Position numbers and translations under genes: made by a program. Shown here in pieces: positions 11,710 through 21,740 of a DNA stretch of 64,000 bases (positions are counted from its first letter, which is position 1; the number at the start of each line of letters is the position of its first letter). The notes beneath the pieces are model-generated. The model worked only from the letters and a program-made list of their open reading frames with translations. It ran no database searches and was not told where the DNA came from. The stretch is from Mercenaria mercenaria (taxonomy: Eukaryota > Mollusca > Bivalvia > Venerida > Veneridae). The DNA lies in assembly GCF_021730395.1 (NCBI RefSeq), contig NC_069371.1, positions 744,001-808,000 of the forward strand, read 5' to 3'.

Positions 11710-12205
11710 ATATTTAAACTTATGTTTTTTTCCATCAATTTTTGATATTCCGCATTTTACCCGGTTTGCCCCTTTACAACACATTTTTATTAACCCAGCA
11801 TTTATACCAAGTTCTTTGGATGCTTTGTAAGTGTTTTTATATGTTTTTTTTTTTCATTATTGGTATCTAATTCAGTTGCAATAACTATTTTTGGGTTGTT
11901 TTGATAATTATTTGGCCTGGGGCAATCACATAACCTTCCGACATTTTCTTTCTCAGGTAATAAACAACCACAGTTCCATTCAAATAAATCTATATCATTT
12001 ATTAAAAGATACGGATCTATAACATTTTTTAATTGATCAATCACATGTTCTTTTATATTCTTCGCTAACTATTTTATCAAGTTTGGAGTTGATAACATTT
12101 CTTCTTTTAAGAACATTTTTATATGAATTTTATCTTCATTCATTATTTCTCCTAAAGTACTGGATAATTTTGGCATAATAATTCTGTCTACTTTTCTATT
12201 AACCA
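11710..12205 (-). pseudogene. Small gene with NUMOD1-like helix-turn-helix end
   Basis: The start MVNRKVDRIIMPKLSSTL follows TTATATAATG directly. The middle contains a Cys-containing segment (WNCGCLLPEKENVGRLCDC). The C-terminal part reads YKASKELGINAGLIKMCCKG and then ISKIDGKKHKFKYS. The pattern KEASKELGI...ISKCCKGK...GYKWKY is that of NUMOD1 DNA-binding modules, found in homing endonucleases and related phage and virus proteins. No HNH or GIY-YIG nuclease motif was seen. It precedes the polymerase gene on the same strand. The NUMOD call is from remembered consensus; broken. Confidence 0.4.
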
Positions 12206-12206
12206 T

Positions 12207-12489
12207 TATATAATATACTTATAGAAAAAAAATCTTTAAAAAACACATGTTCCTCTTAAGACGTCCCATATTTCAGTTCACAGCGGAGTCACCTTTAACC
12301 CCATTTTCCATGTCCCTTCGAAACGAAATAGAGACAGGGATGAGGTAAGGTAAGTCAGGTAGTTATTACACCCCAATTTGTAATATCCACAGCTGCTATT
12401 GTCAAATGGAACAGACGTAATACCGAACCTTCGAATAAACGTTTTGGTTTATATAATATATTTATAGAAAAAATCTTTAAAAACACACT
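12207..12489. repeat. Duplicated promoter-like motif around a GC-richer patch in the Polinton
   Basis: A stretch of about 42 bases containing TATAGAAAAAA, ATCTTTAAA and ACACA occurs at 12207-12251 and again at 12449-12489 in direct orientation with several differences. Read on the minus strand it is AAAGATTTTTTCTATAA...TATATAA. Between the copies lies about 195 bases of much higher GC (12252-12448) that resembles nothing else in the element and may be a foreign insert. Confidence 0.55.
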
Positions 12490-12499
12490 TAAAGAAATT

Positions 12500-12625
12500 A
12501 TATTGCTTTAAGAAATTTTTCTATATTATCTATATCTTTTGAATAGGTTTTTGAGATTATTTTATCTAAATTATTATCAATTGTTAATATTCTTTCAAAC
12601 AATATATTTTATTCTGTGAAGTCAT
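12500..12625 (-). pseudogene. Leader of a DUF5679/PLA2-type gene, remnant
   Basis: A minus-strand start at TATAATATAAATG opens with MTSQNKIYCLKE. The first eleven codons match the start of the PLA2-type protein at 29643 ([12 protein letters not shown]) in both protein and DNA. Only this leader is recognisable here; the rest resembles nothing. Fossil. Confidence 0.4.
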
Positions 12626-12657
12626 TTATATTATATATAAATTTAATAAAAATAAGG

Positions 12658-12930
12658 TACCACTGTATGATTTGTTGTATAAAATATTAAAACCTAATAA
12701 CAAAGGTGAGAATGAGCAAGTAATAATAAATTATTTCCGTTAATTGTGGATCGGGGTAATCGGGGATCGGTGTAATCGGGGTGGTTGTTATTGTTTAAAA
12801 ATATTTAAAATATATTTTTAGATAAAAATAAAAAAAAAATATTTTTTTTTAAATATTTTGAAAAATATTTTAAAATAAAAATAAAAAAAATGGTAAAAAT
12901 TGTCCCAAATGCGCCATTTCTGATACTACT
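12658..12930 (-). repeat. Right terminal inverted repeat of the Polinton
   Basis: Reverse-complement partner of 1817-2066. It is some 20 bases longer because of an expanded A/T-run region around 12795-12890, and it has one fewer copy of the CCGATTACC-type 16-bp unit. Immediately outside is ATTACC, the target duplication. Confidence 0.9.
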
Positions 12931-13483
12931 ATTACCCACGATGTTATATTAAACTTAATCATAGTATCTCTTTCAGTAGTCATATTTGAGTCAAATCCTA
13001 AATATGCAGCCCTGCATATTGCCCCATCCAATGCATCTTTTGGAAGTTCCAATCCCATGTGACCATGGCAGCGCATACAAAATACTGCTATATGTATTAA
13101 AGATTTAGACCGTTTCTCTTATGTATACAAAGGTTTCTATACACTGTACGCCCCTTGGGGAACTGAATGCAGCCCTGCATATATCATAAGAGGCAAATAA
13201 ATAGGCTTTAACAACTAGAATCTTTCAATCTCTTGATTCTAGCAGTAGGGTAGTTTGGATCCTATGCGCTGCAAGTTGTCAGTTGCTTGCAAGTTCAACA
13301 TCCAGCACAGATTAACCGCTTAGATGGGGTAATCTTTTCCAGGAAACATGAACGAAATGACTGAGGTGATATGGATGAAATATTGTTGAAAGCGGTTTTA
13401 AACCGCAATTAAACACATTGTCCACTGTACAACACTGCATTTGAAAACAGCCAGTATGCAATAATAAAAAAAAAATGTATATT

Positions 13484-13680
13484 TCAACCAAGCAGCAATA
13501 AAAAACAAACCTGAAGCTGCACTGAAGGAAACTGTTTCCTGTTATAATAATTATTATCGCCTCCAGGGGCACTTAACAGTTTTATATGTGAACCATCTAA
13601 TGCCCCTATAGTTCCCGATAATACCCCACGGTTCTGAAATTCTGCTGCAATTTCCTGCTGTTCATTCTGATTTAGCCACT
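13484..13680 (-). pseudogene. PIF/Harbinger (HARBI1-like) transposase exon
   Basis: The minus-strand frame reads WLNQNEQQEIAAEFQNRG and then GTIGALDGSHIKLLSAP, and ends NNYYNRKQFPSVQLQ. GALDGSHI holds the first catalytic Asp of the DDE_Tnp_4 domain, and YNRK..PSVQLQ is its conserved follow-up. Directly after VQLQ comes GTTTG, a possible splice donor, and before the Trp is TTTTCAG, a possible acceptor, so this may be one exon. The second Asp and the Glu were not found downstream, so it is a fragment. It lies about 550 bases outside the Polinton and is unrelated to it. Confidence 0.7.
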
Positions 13681-13724
13681 GAAAAGAAACACTGTTATTA
13701 AGCTTTTGAGAGGACAATGGCATT

Positions 13725-16471
13725 GAGGCATGTGAGGCCAGTATGGACTCAGATCAACTGGAGCATAAAATTAAGGCACAGTCTTATCAAGATCCACACT
13801 GTTGGCCATCAAGTTAGAGCAAGATCGGATTATCTGGTAGCAAGCAGTGCAAACCACATAACTCGCAAATGCTTTAAGGGCCATTTTCATAAGGAATGGT
13901 TCATATGTTTGTATTTGCACGCGCAACCTACATACTTTATAAATGCAAAAATAACTTTGTGGAAATAGTATGTAAGAGAGTGCACAAATCATAAAAAGAG
14001 GACATAGACGATGGCTTTTCATGTCATTATTGCCAGAAGCCTGCATGCTGGGGTTCTGAGGTTTGATACCAAAGGTGCAAAAGTATTGTACTGAAGTAGT
14101 AGCTCCCTTAATTAAGGGTGGTTCTAGGAAGATACGTTATACACTGAAGCTTTTACTTAAACCTTGTAGTTATCCGAGACTCGAAAAGTTTCACACCGAA
14201 ACCCACAAGGTGATGGACCTGGATTTATTTACCCAGCAACCTCCAGTAAGGACATACTTTTTTAGCAGCAACACTAGTTCCTTGAGTTTCACTCATGAAG
14301 TCAATTTTAATACGACTTCGGTGAGGAATGGATAAATGCCAGAAAGTAGAAATGGGGTTCATTTTAAATAGACTGTGATATAAGTTATTGCAACTTAGAT
14401 TACATCGCTCTCGACACCTCATTCCTGATGATATCCATCGTCCTGAGGGTATGAGAGAAGACAAGCCAGTATTTAATGCTGAGCGCTAAGCAATGGAATT
14501 ACTGGTACCACTTTTCTACATTTTTTAGCAGAAAAGGTGTAGATCCCATGCGAAATGTCGTTTTAAGGACGGAGAAAATCAGTTTGAAAACTTTGATTAA
14601 CTGTAATTTAACTGTCTAGAAATTATATCATGATGACAGTCCACCTATCCATGTGAGATTAACCAGTACTTCGGAAAGACATGTGTTAATAATATACAAG
14701 ATTATGCGTTTTGTAACCAGAAATTGTTTCGTGGTATAAGAATATACTGAAAGAAAACATACATTTTCTGAGTCAGAAAAGTTTACATCTTACAATGATG
14801 CACATAAGATATATATACCCATAAAAACTAAGCGATGAAACTAGTTTTCTCAGTCTTCAGAATTCCGTGCACAATGGATTTCCCTATACCAAAGTAAAGG
14901 TTTATCTGCAGCATTGACTCTTGGCTCGCCATATAATATACAAAAACAAGAACTTGTTTTTCAGGTGATATTCGTTCGAGTCTTCAACCACACGAACGAA
15001 TCAAATCAAATCGCAACGTTTTAACAGTTGTTGCAAATAGTTGTTTTCCTATTCGAAAATGTGTCCGAAAATCCTCATCAATGCATTCTGGGCTGGGAGA
15101 TGTTTTTTCAGCAAAGCCGGCTTTTTGCGGTAAATATTTAGTAAATTAATCTTAATGTTTGCAATTGCCAAAAAAAACCCTGTTTTTATTGTCTAGGAAG
15201 TCATCCAAATGTAAACTACGCTAACAGCTTCTAGTATGGACACATTTATTTACATTCTCATCTGGGTAACGCCGTTCACATGGAATACTTTTCTGCGCAT
15301 GCATATATATATTATTTTTGGAAATTGTATCATCTCTTCGTACTCTAGCACTTCTATGTGAATTTTGTTAGTTTGACTATCGTGATAATGCGTCACCGCA
15401 GGCTTAATTTAGATCAGAAAAGAAAAGGAGAGACGGTGAATTACATGGGAGATTCTATCCCAGGTTTTTAATTTATTTTTCGTCGCTGAGAGATAAAATT
15501 TGTCTCTTTGAAAAGTTAATACCTTTTTAGCCAGTGGTGTCAAACCGTTACTTGCGCACCTTTGTTTACTTTATGCATATCAAACGCTTAAACATGCAAC
15601 ATTTTGTAATGACACAGTCATTCGTGTTTTCTTACAGGTGTGCCAGTTTCGAGCTAAAAATCACATATTTCCACATTTAAAAAAAAAAGATTAATCTATC
15701 ACAAAACTAGAAATAGTTTGCCTATTTTAAGACACTAATAGCTTAAACTTATATTGCGAAATGAATAAAATATCTACATTTCACAATCATTTACGTCCCC
15801 GTTTTGGACAAATCCCATCAACGTTTCAAAGTCAAATATCTACCAAATCAAATGTTCCAGAACAAAGTCTGTGCATGCATTTATTAGGCTAGAATATCGG
15901 CTATTTTAATCTAAAATAGATATGTTCCGTCTATGCATTAACACAATACGAGGTCTCAAAGTTTGACACAAATCGCGTCATTTCTTCAGACATGCCGTCA
16001 CGTGAAAAAAATCCGAAAGAAGTGTTTATTTCTACCACAAACGTAGCAAAGCAAAAACAGTATCATTTGCTGGCACAAAATACAAAATCCTTTGCATTTG
16101 TTAGTCCCACCTTCCTAAAATAATTCCATTAATTTCCTAAAACCGAGAAAACTGTTTACTTTCATTTTAATGATGCACATGATGTGGTTATCGCACACTG
16201 TACGCGGTAGATAGTTTCTGGCTGCAAAGTGCATGTTTCTGAGAATTCTGTTTTACCGGCTATAGAGTGTGAAAAGTAAATTGATAATGGTTTCTACATA
16301 CCTAAAGCTCTCTCATGCATTTGATAGAAGTTTGAACGTGTACTTTAATGAAATAGGCTATCATGCATCAAAATTGAACACAATGTTGACTGTGCAACTA
16401 TAGGATTTGTTTGTTATTCAGAACTAAAGTACTATCTGTGTTTCAGAGACAGATCAAACATTTCCCTGACT
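13725..16471. other. Non-coding stretch, possible old repeats
   Basis: No gene is supported. The part at 13740-14045, with a GATCTTGATAAGACTGT-type string on the minus strand, and the part at 14085-14225 look like worn interspersed repeats, but without a second copy in this window that cannot be shown. From 14500 to 16470 nothing specific was seen. Confidence 0.4.
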
Positions 16472-16808
16472 AAAATAAACGTTCTAATGGTTAGTGTCCG
16501 TCGAGATTAATGAAAAATTAATGTTGATAATGTACACCGTTATGCGTCAAACCGGACACCACTACGACTGTGTGTTAAAGTCTAAGAACCAATTGCACAT
16601 CTTCTGACTTTGCTGTCTATGTTTTAAGGTTAGTGTTATCCGTATCAATAGTCCTTTCGTGTTCGTTAATTTCTCACATATTAATCATTCTGTATCAGAA
16701 ATAAACGTTCGAATGATAAGTGTCCATCGAAAGAAATGAAAAAATCACTGTTGATAATGTACCCCGCCGCGCGTCAAATGGGCACCGCCTTGACTGTGTA
16801 TTGAAGAA
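16472..16808 (+). repeat. Diverged direct duplication of about 110 bp
   Basis: A segment starting AAATAAACGTTC and containing GTTGATAATGTAC, GCGTCAAA and GACTGTGT occurs at about 16472-16580 and again at about 16699-16808, roughly 227 bases apart. The copies are perhaps 80 percent alike by eye. Confidence 0.7.
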
Positions 16809-17560
16809 ATTATTGCAGATGTTCCGACATTACCCTTTGCGTTTAGGAATAATTTCACTAGAAACAAACTTTCATTTCGTATTTATTTGTTGCTCGCTCG
16901 ATGTGTATTGTTGAAAGGCTGTACACGAAAGATCATAATATAGCAGTGTTTGGCAGCCAAAAATGTATGTTTCGGAGAAGTCCTTTTGTTGTTGAAAAAG
17001 CTCATTCGTTGATTCATTATGCATTTAATTCATTAATAAAAACAATTAGAGCATTGTGATCAAATACTACAGTTAACAATTATTTAACAAATACATGTCT
17101 TCTATCTTGTCATTTATATACCAATCAATTTTAACGTATTCAACGTCACAGCCATAATGGTCACATAATCACGTTAAACTGTCTTGATGTTTCATTGTAC
17201 GGGCAGTCATCAATATCATTAACACAATTTCTCCCTATGTGCTCCTTGATAACTCATCCAGTTATATACGTTAGCCATAATTCTCCAGGACTAAGGTTTT
17301 CCCATCTCTACTGTCTGACATGTTATTGTTATCTGTAGTGGTCATTCAGGTACAGCAATCTGATTTTATTTTATAAAAAAAAATAGTTATATTTTATTTG
17401 CTCAGTGTTTTATCGAAACCCTTTGCTAATTTTCTATGTGTTCCTGATATATTTTCCCATTCTCTCCTCAGAGTCCACAACCGATTTTCTCAGGAATCGC
17501 GACAGTTTGTAAATGATCGCGTTGTCCTAATTTGTCCAAGCATTCCTTGAACAATTCCAA
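16809..17560. other. Non-coding stretch
   Basis: AT-rich sequence with no supported gene or repeat on either strand. Confidence 0.4.
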
Positions 17561-18028
17561 TCATTGCTCTAGTGCATCATAATACAGTGGAATTTGTCTT
17601 CCGCGAGACTGAAAACATTTATCGTATTCCCACTGGGCTAACAAAGGAACAACATGAAAGCCCGAATTGTCTCCGTAAATAATAAAATCGCCCGGTGGTC
17701 CCCTCTTTTGCAAAGTGGCAAATGCATTTCTCGCTGAATTCTCCTTTTCCATGTCTTCTTTTGCGACACATGAAGACAAAGCGAACAAATAAGTGGACAT
17801 GTAGTGGAGCACCGCCTTTGAATTGTAGGTGACAAACAAAAAATCAAAGGACATAGCTTTAATTCGATTGTATGCACACAACAAAAGCGGTGCCCCATTT
17901 TGTTCCCAGACAGAAACACTTACGTATGTCTCATGTATTGTTCCTTGTTTCTTTTTTACAACAACGTCATATTGCGTGCTCAGTTGTGGGATAAAATGCC
18001 CAACATCATGTAACACATCGGGAGTAAA
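17561..18028 (-). CDS. Unrecognised open frame, about 150 codons
   Basis: A minus-strand open frame of about 155 codons follows an in-frame stop near 18029 and ends at 17561. It has no upstream ATG; the first Met is internal (MSFDFLFVTYNS), so the frame is either an exon, a remnant, or starts at a non-ATG codon. Composition looks protein-like: QYDVVVKKKQGTIHETYVSV, LLLCAYNRIKAMSFDFLF, VVPLLAQWEYDKCFQ, ending YYDALEQ. No motif I recognise, no signal peptide and no zinc pattern. It lies divergently upstream of the glycosyltransferase at 18411 and its GC content is higher than its surroundings. It could be part of a host gene or of an old element. Confidence 0.4.
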   Translation of the reverse strand, partial: FTPDVLHDVGHFIPQLSTQYDVVVKKKQGTIHETYVSVSVWEQNGAPLLLCAYNRIKAMSFDFLFVTYNSKAVLHYMSTYLFALSSCVAKEDMEKENSARNAFATLQKRGPPGDFIIYGDNSGFHVVPLLAQWEYDKCFQSRGRQIPLYYDALEQ

Positions 18029-18410
18029 TTAAGTATTTCTGTTATACGTGTGACAAATGATAATCACTATCTAGGAGCACAGCGGGTCTCCGCCTTGGTT
18101 ACGATTGATGTTATTGCCTCCAGAACAACATTCCCTTTTAGACCGATGAAAAAAACCTTTACACTAACATATTATACGTTCGTGCTTTACATTGAGCGTT
18201 CCAATACCTTAAACTATCGCTATATCGCCTTTATATGCCGTGAATATACGTCTCTTGGCCAAGTCAGATGCTATTCACACACGAGACGTAAAGGTGATAG
18301 AGCCACGGCCGAGACAAAAAGTAATGTTCAAGAATAGTGTGTTGTAGCAATGAAATTGGCTTATATATTAAAGCGGGCAATAGTAAATGTACAACTCAAT
18401 GCTTTAAAAA

Positions 18411-19859
18411 ATGAATCAATTACGTGACAAAAAGAGTAATTACACGTGTTCACTTTGTAGAAAAATAACTGTGAAAATAATCACATTGTCGTTTTTAGGA
18501 CTTATATTATCTATTGGTTGTAGCTTGTTGCTATTCGCTTCAAAGCTGTCTGTAATTGTTGACAAGCCGATTAAAATCCGGAGTAATGTTGTCGACTTTC
18601 TCAACAGTACTGCTGACCTCTCTTCCGCTCACTCTATAAATGGAACTGTCCCTTTAAAAATTTTCCCCGTGTATAAAATTGAAAGAGACCGGAAAGAAAA
18701 ATCGGTATATTTTCAATTTACAGACAACAACACAAGATCATTTCTAACCAATTCTTCGACATATACTAGACTACATCGTGATGGATTTGAACGAGATAAT
18801 GGAAAAGAAAACGACGAACATTCTAAACTGGAGAGTATCTCACGGCGGACGAGCCTTAACAAGCACAATATAGATGCCAGTCATTTTCTTAACAAAACAT
18901 ATCAAAAAATGGAAGATTCTAGTTTAGTTAAAGAACAAGAAGTGGACGATTCTGCAGAAAAGAATGAAATAATTGATAAATTCGGTAACAATGTGAATAC
19001 TAATGTGAACAGACGACAGTATCATTGTAGTTCGTGTTTTCTTCACAACTTTAATTACGTAATACAAAATGAAAGAATATGTGAACAGTATTGGCCTAAT
19101 CAATCTATAGTTTTAATAGTACTTATAATGACCACGCATGAAAATATTAAAACAAGAACCGCTTTACGTTCAACATGGTTGTCTCATACGAAAAACAATA
19201 CGGCCAACGTCAGATATGCATTTCTGTTAGGTGAAACCGCTAATTATAGATTGAAGGAATCGGTGTTGCGAGAGAATAGTGTCTATCATGATATCATCAA
19301 GGAAGATTTCGTTGATACTTACATGAATTTAACTTTCAAAACTATTATGGGATTTAAGTGGGTAGCGACAAAGTGTATGCGCGCCAGTTACGTTATGAAA
19401 ACCGACGACGACATGTTCGTCAATATTCGAAATGTTCTAAAGATTTTCCAGGGTCCTTATATTAAAATATTGCAGAAGACAGTTGTTGGCGCATGTTCCG
19501 CGAAAGCGAGACCTATACGGAGCATGAAGTCTAAGTGGTTTGCCTCGGAGGACAGTTATCCGGGAAAATTTTACCCAGGATTTTGTTCCGGTACTGGTTA
19601 CGTGACAAGCATGCATGTAGCAAATGAAATATATAAAATCTCCCCAAGTGTTCCTTTCTTCCACCTAGAGGACGTGTATGTGGCATTGTGCATAAATGTA
19701 TTAGGATTCAAACTTCAGTCTTTGCCAGGATTTAATGTTGGTCGACCAAAAATGGATCCATGCCTCTATAAAGGAGAAAAAATGATCACGGCACATCGGT
19801 TAACACCAGACATGTTGCGGCTGATATGGTTCAGACAGTGCGTTGGAAAGTCTACTTAG
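18411..19859 (+). CDS. Beta-1,3-galactosyltransferase-like GT31 enzyme, single exon
   Basis: A complete 482-codon intronless frame. GT31 enzymes transfer galactose or N-acetylglucosamine from UDP-sugar in beta-1,3 linkage to glycoprotein or glycolipid glycans in the Golgi. Seen: a short basic cytosolic tail, one membrane anchor at about residues 23-43 (IITLSFLGLILSIGCSLLLF), a long polar stem (50-210) with several Asn-X-Ser/Thr sequons, and a catalytic domain from about 225. The catalytic part holds RTALRSTWLS, the metal-binding DDD in VMKTDDDMFVN (332-334), YPGFCSGTGYV and EDVY (420-423), all in family order. The stem is longer than in mammalian B3GALTs (310-420 residues in total). The start is the first ATG and gives a proper type II topology. 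The exact acceptor cannot be told; GlcNAc transfer is an alternative. Mollusc genomes carry many intronless GT31 copies. No promoter motif was recognised. Confidence 0.88.
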   Translation: MNQLRDKKSNYTCSLCRKITVKIITLSFLGLILSIGCSLLLFASKLSVIVDKPIKIRSNVVDFLNSTADLSSAHSINGTVPLKIFPVYKIERDRKEKSVYFQFTDNNTRSFLTNSSTYTRLHRDGFERDNGKENDEHSKLESISRRTSLNKHNIDASHFLNKTYQKMEDSSLVKEQEVDDSAEKNEIIDKFGNNVNTNVNRRQYHCSSCFLHNFNYVIQNERICEQYWPNQSIVLIVLIMTTHENIKTRTALRSTWLSHTKNNTANVRYAFLLGETANYRLKESVLRENSVYHDIIKEDFVDTYMNLTFKTIMGFKWVATKCMRASYVMKTDDDMFVNIRNVLKIFQGPYIKILQKTVVGACSAKARPIRSMKSKWFASEDSYPGKFYPGFCSGTGYVTSMHVANEIYKISPSVPFFHLEDVYVALCINVLGFKLQSLPGFNVGRPKMDPCLYKGEKMITAHRLTPDMLRLIWFRQCVGKST

Positions 19860-21517
19860 CAGTAAATCGAAATGCATTTATACAAGGGCGGATCATGAAT
19901 TAAATTCTCTACATCGCATTGCAATTCTACGGTTGCTGTTTCGTCCCCTTCTGCTGTTACAGGCTAATGAACAGATCAAATAATACACCTGATTCCAGTT
20001 CTGTTTGTTCAGAATATTCCAAAATTTTGAAAATGTTTGAAGTTCAGATTCACCTTCTGTACAGCTATAATGACTTAAAACATTATCTATTTGTAGACTT
20101 TATGCTACCTTATCCTGTAGTTTCAGACATGTATGAATCCCTTTGATAAATTTTAGTTGCTAGAAGTAGAAATTGATCCTGGGACACTCTGAACTTTTGA
20201 ACGGATAAACTGGTGATTAAATGTCACTCATTCATTTCATTAAATCCTTACGCCGGAATGTCACAGTTGAAAGAGGGCTATTTACATTATCTGTGTTTGA
20301 CGTTTTTGTTAGATATGACTTGTTACCTTTAGAAGAAACGGGTACTTCACTGATATTGCAATAATTTGTTTGATGTACCGTTTTAATGCCTAACATTGAA
20401 ATTTATGAAATACTACTATCAATGCCCAAAATTAACAGAGCATTTTCATGACTGAGAAGGAAAGCACAGCAATGATGTTACAATCAGTCTATTTCTACAG
20501 GCGATGATTTCCGTGTAACCTGGTCAAATACAAAAAAAAAAACGAAATCAAGAAAATGTCACCAACATGTATTTTTATTTTCAAGGGAAATATTCAGGAA
20601 CTTCTTACGGCCAAAAATAAATTGTCTGTATTATCAGGAAGATACTCATTCTAACATTTATTTTAATGTTATTGTTCATTTAAGCAAGAAATCACTTTTT
20701 TTAAAACAACTTCCGTACTTCCATTTTGGATAAAGATGCACTTGTGAAGCATTCAAATTATATGATGAATTTCTTTCTCAATAAATTATGTGTACGAGTA
20801 TCACCTCATATTCTACGCTTTTTTGCATTTTTTTCCTTTACTATTTGTACCAATTAGACAAAGACTAGTTTTGCAGGTTACACACTACACGTCTGTTAAA
20901 CAGAGCATTTTGTAATCTTGTCTACCGCCATCTGAAAATTAAGGGGCGAACCATTTTTAACACTTTAAATTGCACGAATATATAAGACTTTAAATAAGAC
21001 AGGAGGTAGACAGGAAAGCTATACACAGGCAGCCTTTTTCTGTTCGGCAAGTAAAATTACAATGAAGGGAAGCGATTTTAAAATATTGTGCATGTAATAT
21101 TTTTCTTACATACTAATTGGTTTTTATTTGCTAAAACAAGACTGCAATATCATTTTGCAGTTTTAGTACAATGAACGATAACTCTAAGAAGTGATATTAT
21201 CTTAGCTAGCGACAGGTTATATAGGTTATACTGCAGACTTCACCAATGATCGTTAAGAACTGGCCCGACATACTTTGTAAAGTGTTAATTAAAAACAATT
21301 CTCTATTTAACCTTTACCCTACTATATTTCAATAATAAAGCTGTCCATCTTTAAATTTAGACAGTACAATTAATTATTAAAAGGGTGCATACAAAATACC
21401 TTTTATCTTTAATATAACTTTCGGAGTTCCCTTTTCTCCTTTATTATTATGATATTGCCTTGGAAACGTATACTGGAAATATACCTACGAGCCAAACGTT
21501 TATAAAGTCGAAAAGAT
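19860..21517. other. Non-coding stretch after the glycosyltransferase
   Basis: Contains the probable 3' untranslated region of the GT31 gene. No clear polyadenylation site close to the stop was picked; AATAAA occurs near 20780 but is about 900 bases away. No other gene supported. Confidence 0.4.
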
Positions 21518-21740
21518 ATGTTTATAAAGTTAAATAAAATCGATTCTGGAACTGAAAATGTAACTTCAAGAAACAATCTTGGCGTTAAAGTAGACAATAC
21601 TTTATCATGGAAGATACAATTAAACAAAGTATATATCAGAATTATTAATACGATAGAGCTCTTCAAGAAGATAAAATATTACTTTAGTTATGGTATAAAG
21701 ATAAATATTATTAACACTAGATTATTGTTGTCCCGTGTGG
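21518..21740 (+). pseudogene. LINE reverse transcriptase C-terminal scrap
   Basis: The plus-strand frame reads NNLGVKVDNTLSWKIQLNKV and then INTIELFKKIKYYFSYG. This is the thumb region after the reverse transcriptase of CR1/Jockey-group LINEs (pattern LGV.VD..L.W..H...V.KK.......L...K...). Only about 70 codons are recognisable, and what follows after TRLLL does not continue the domain. The LINE is dead and old. Confidence 0.6.

Larger units (their letters stand above)
1817..12930. mobile_element. Polinton/Maverick (adintovirus-type) element, fossil
   Basis: An 11.1-kb element begins AGTAGTA and ends TACTACT, has long terminal inverted repeats, and is flanked by a perfect 6-bp direct duplication ATTACC (1811-1816 and 12931-12936). 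The AG...CT ends, long TIRs and 6-bp duplication are Polinton hallmarks. Leftward genes at the left end: adenain-like protease, a mu/pX-like protein, major capsid, a second virion-type protein, minor capsid and an unknown protein. Rightward genes in the middle: packaging ATPase, fibre-like protein and two small proteins. Leftward at the right end: DNA polymerase B and a small gene. No retroviral-type integrase was found. It is far more AT-rich than its flanks. The element is broken, with roughly fifteen or more interruptions, most of them in the polymerase. The two TIRs remain very alike, suggesting moderate rather than ancient age. Confidence 0.93.

Noticed and set aside
12870-13076. Minus-strand frame MRCHGHMGLELPKDALDG
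   Set aside because: It spans the Polinton border and target duplication, so it cannot be a natural gene; no family match.
13717-14464. Several short frames of 80-90 codons on both strands
   Set aside because: Overlapping on both strands, no motifs and probably worn repeats.
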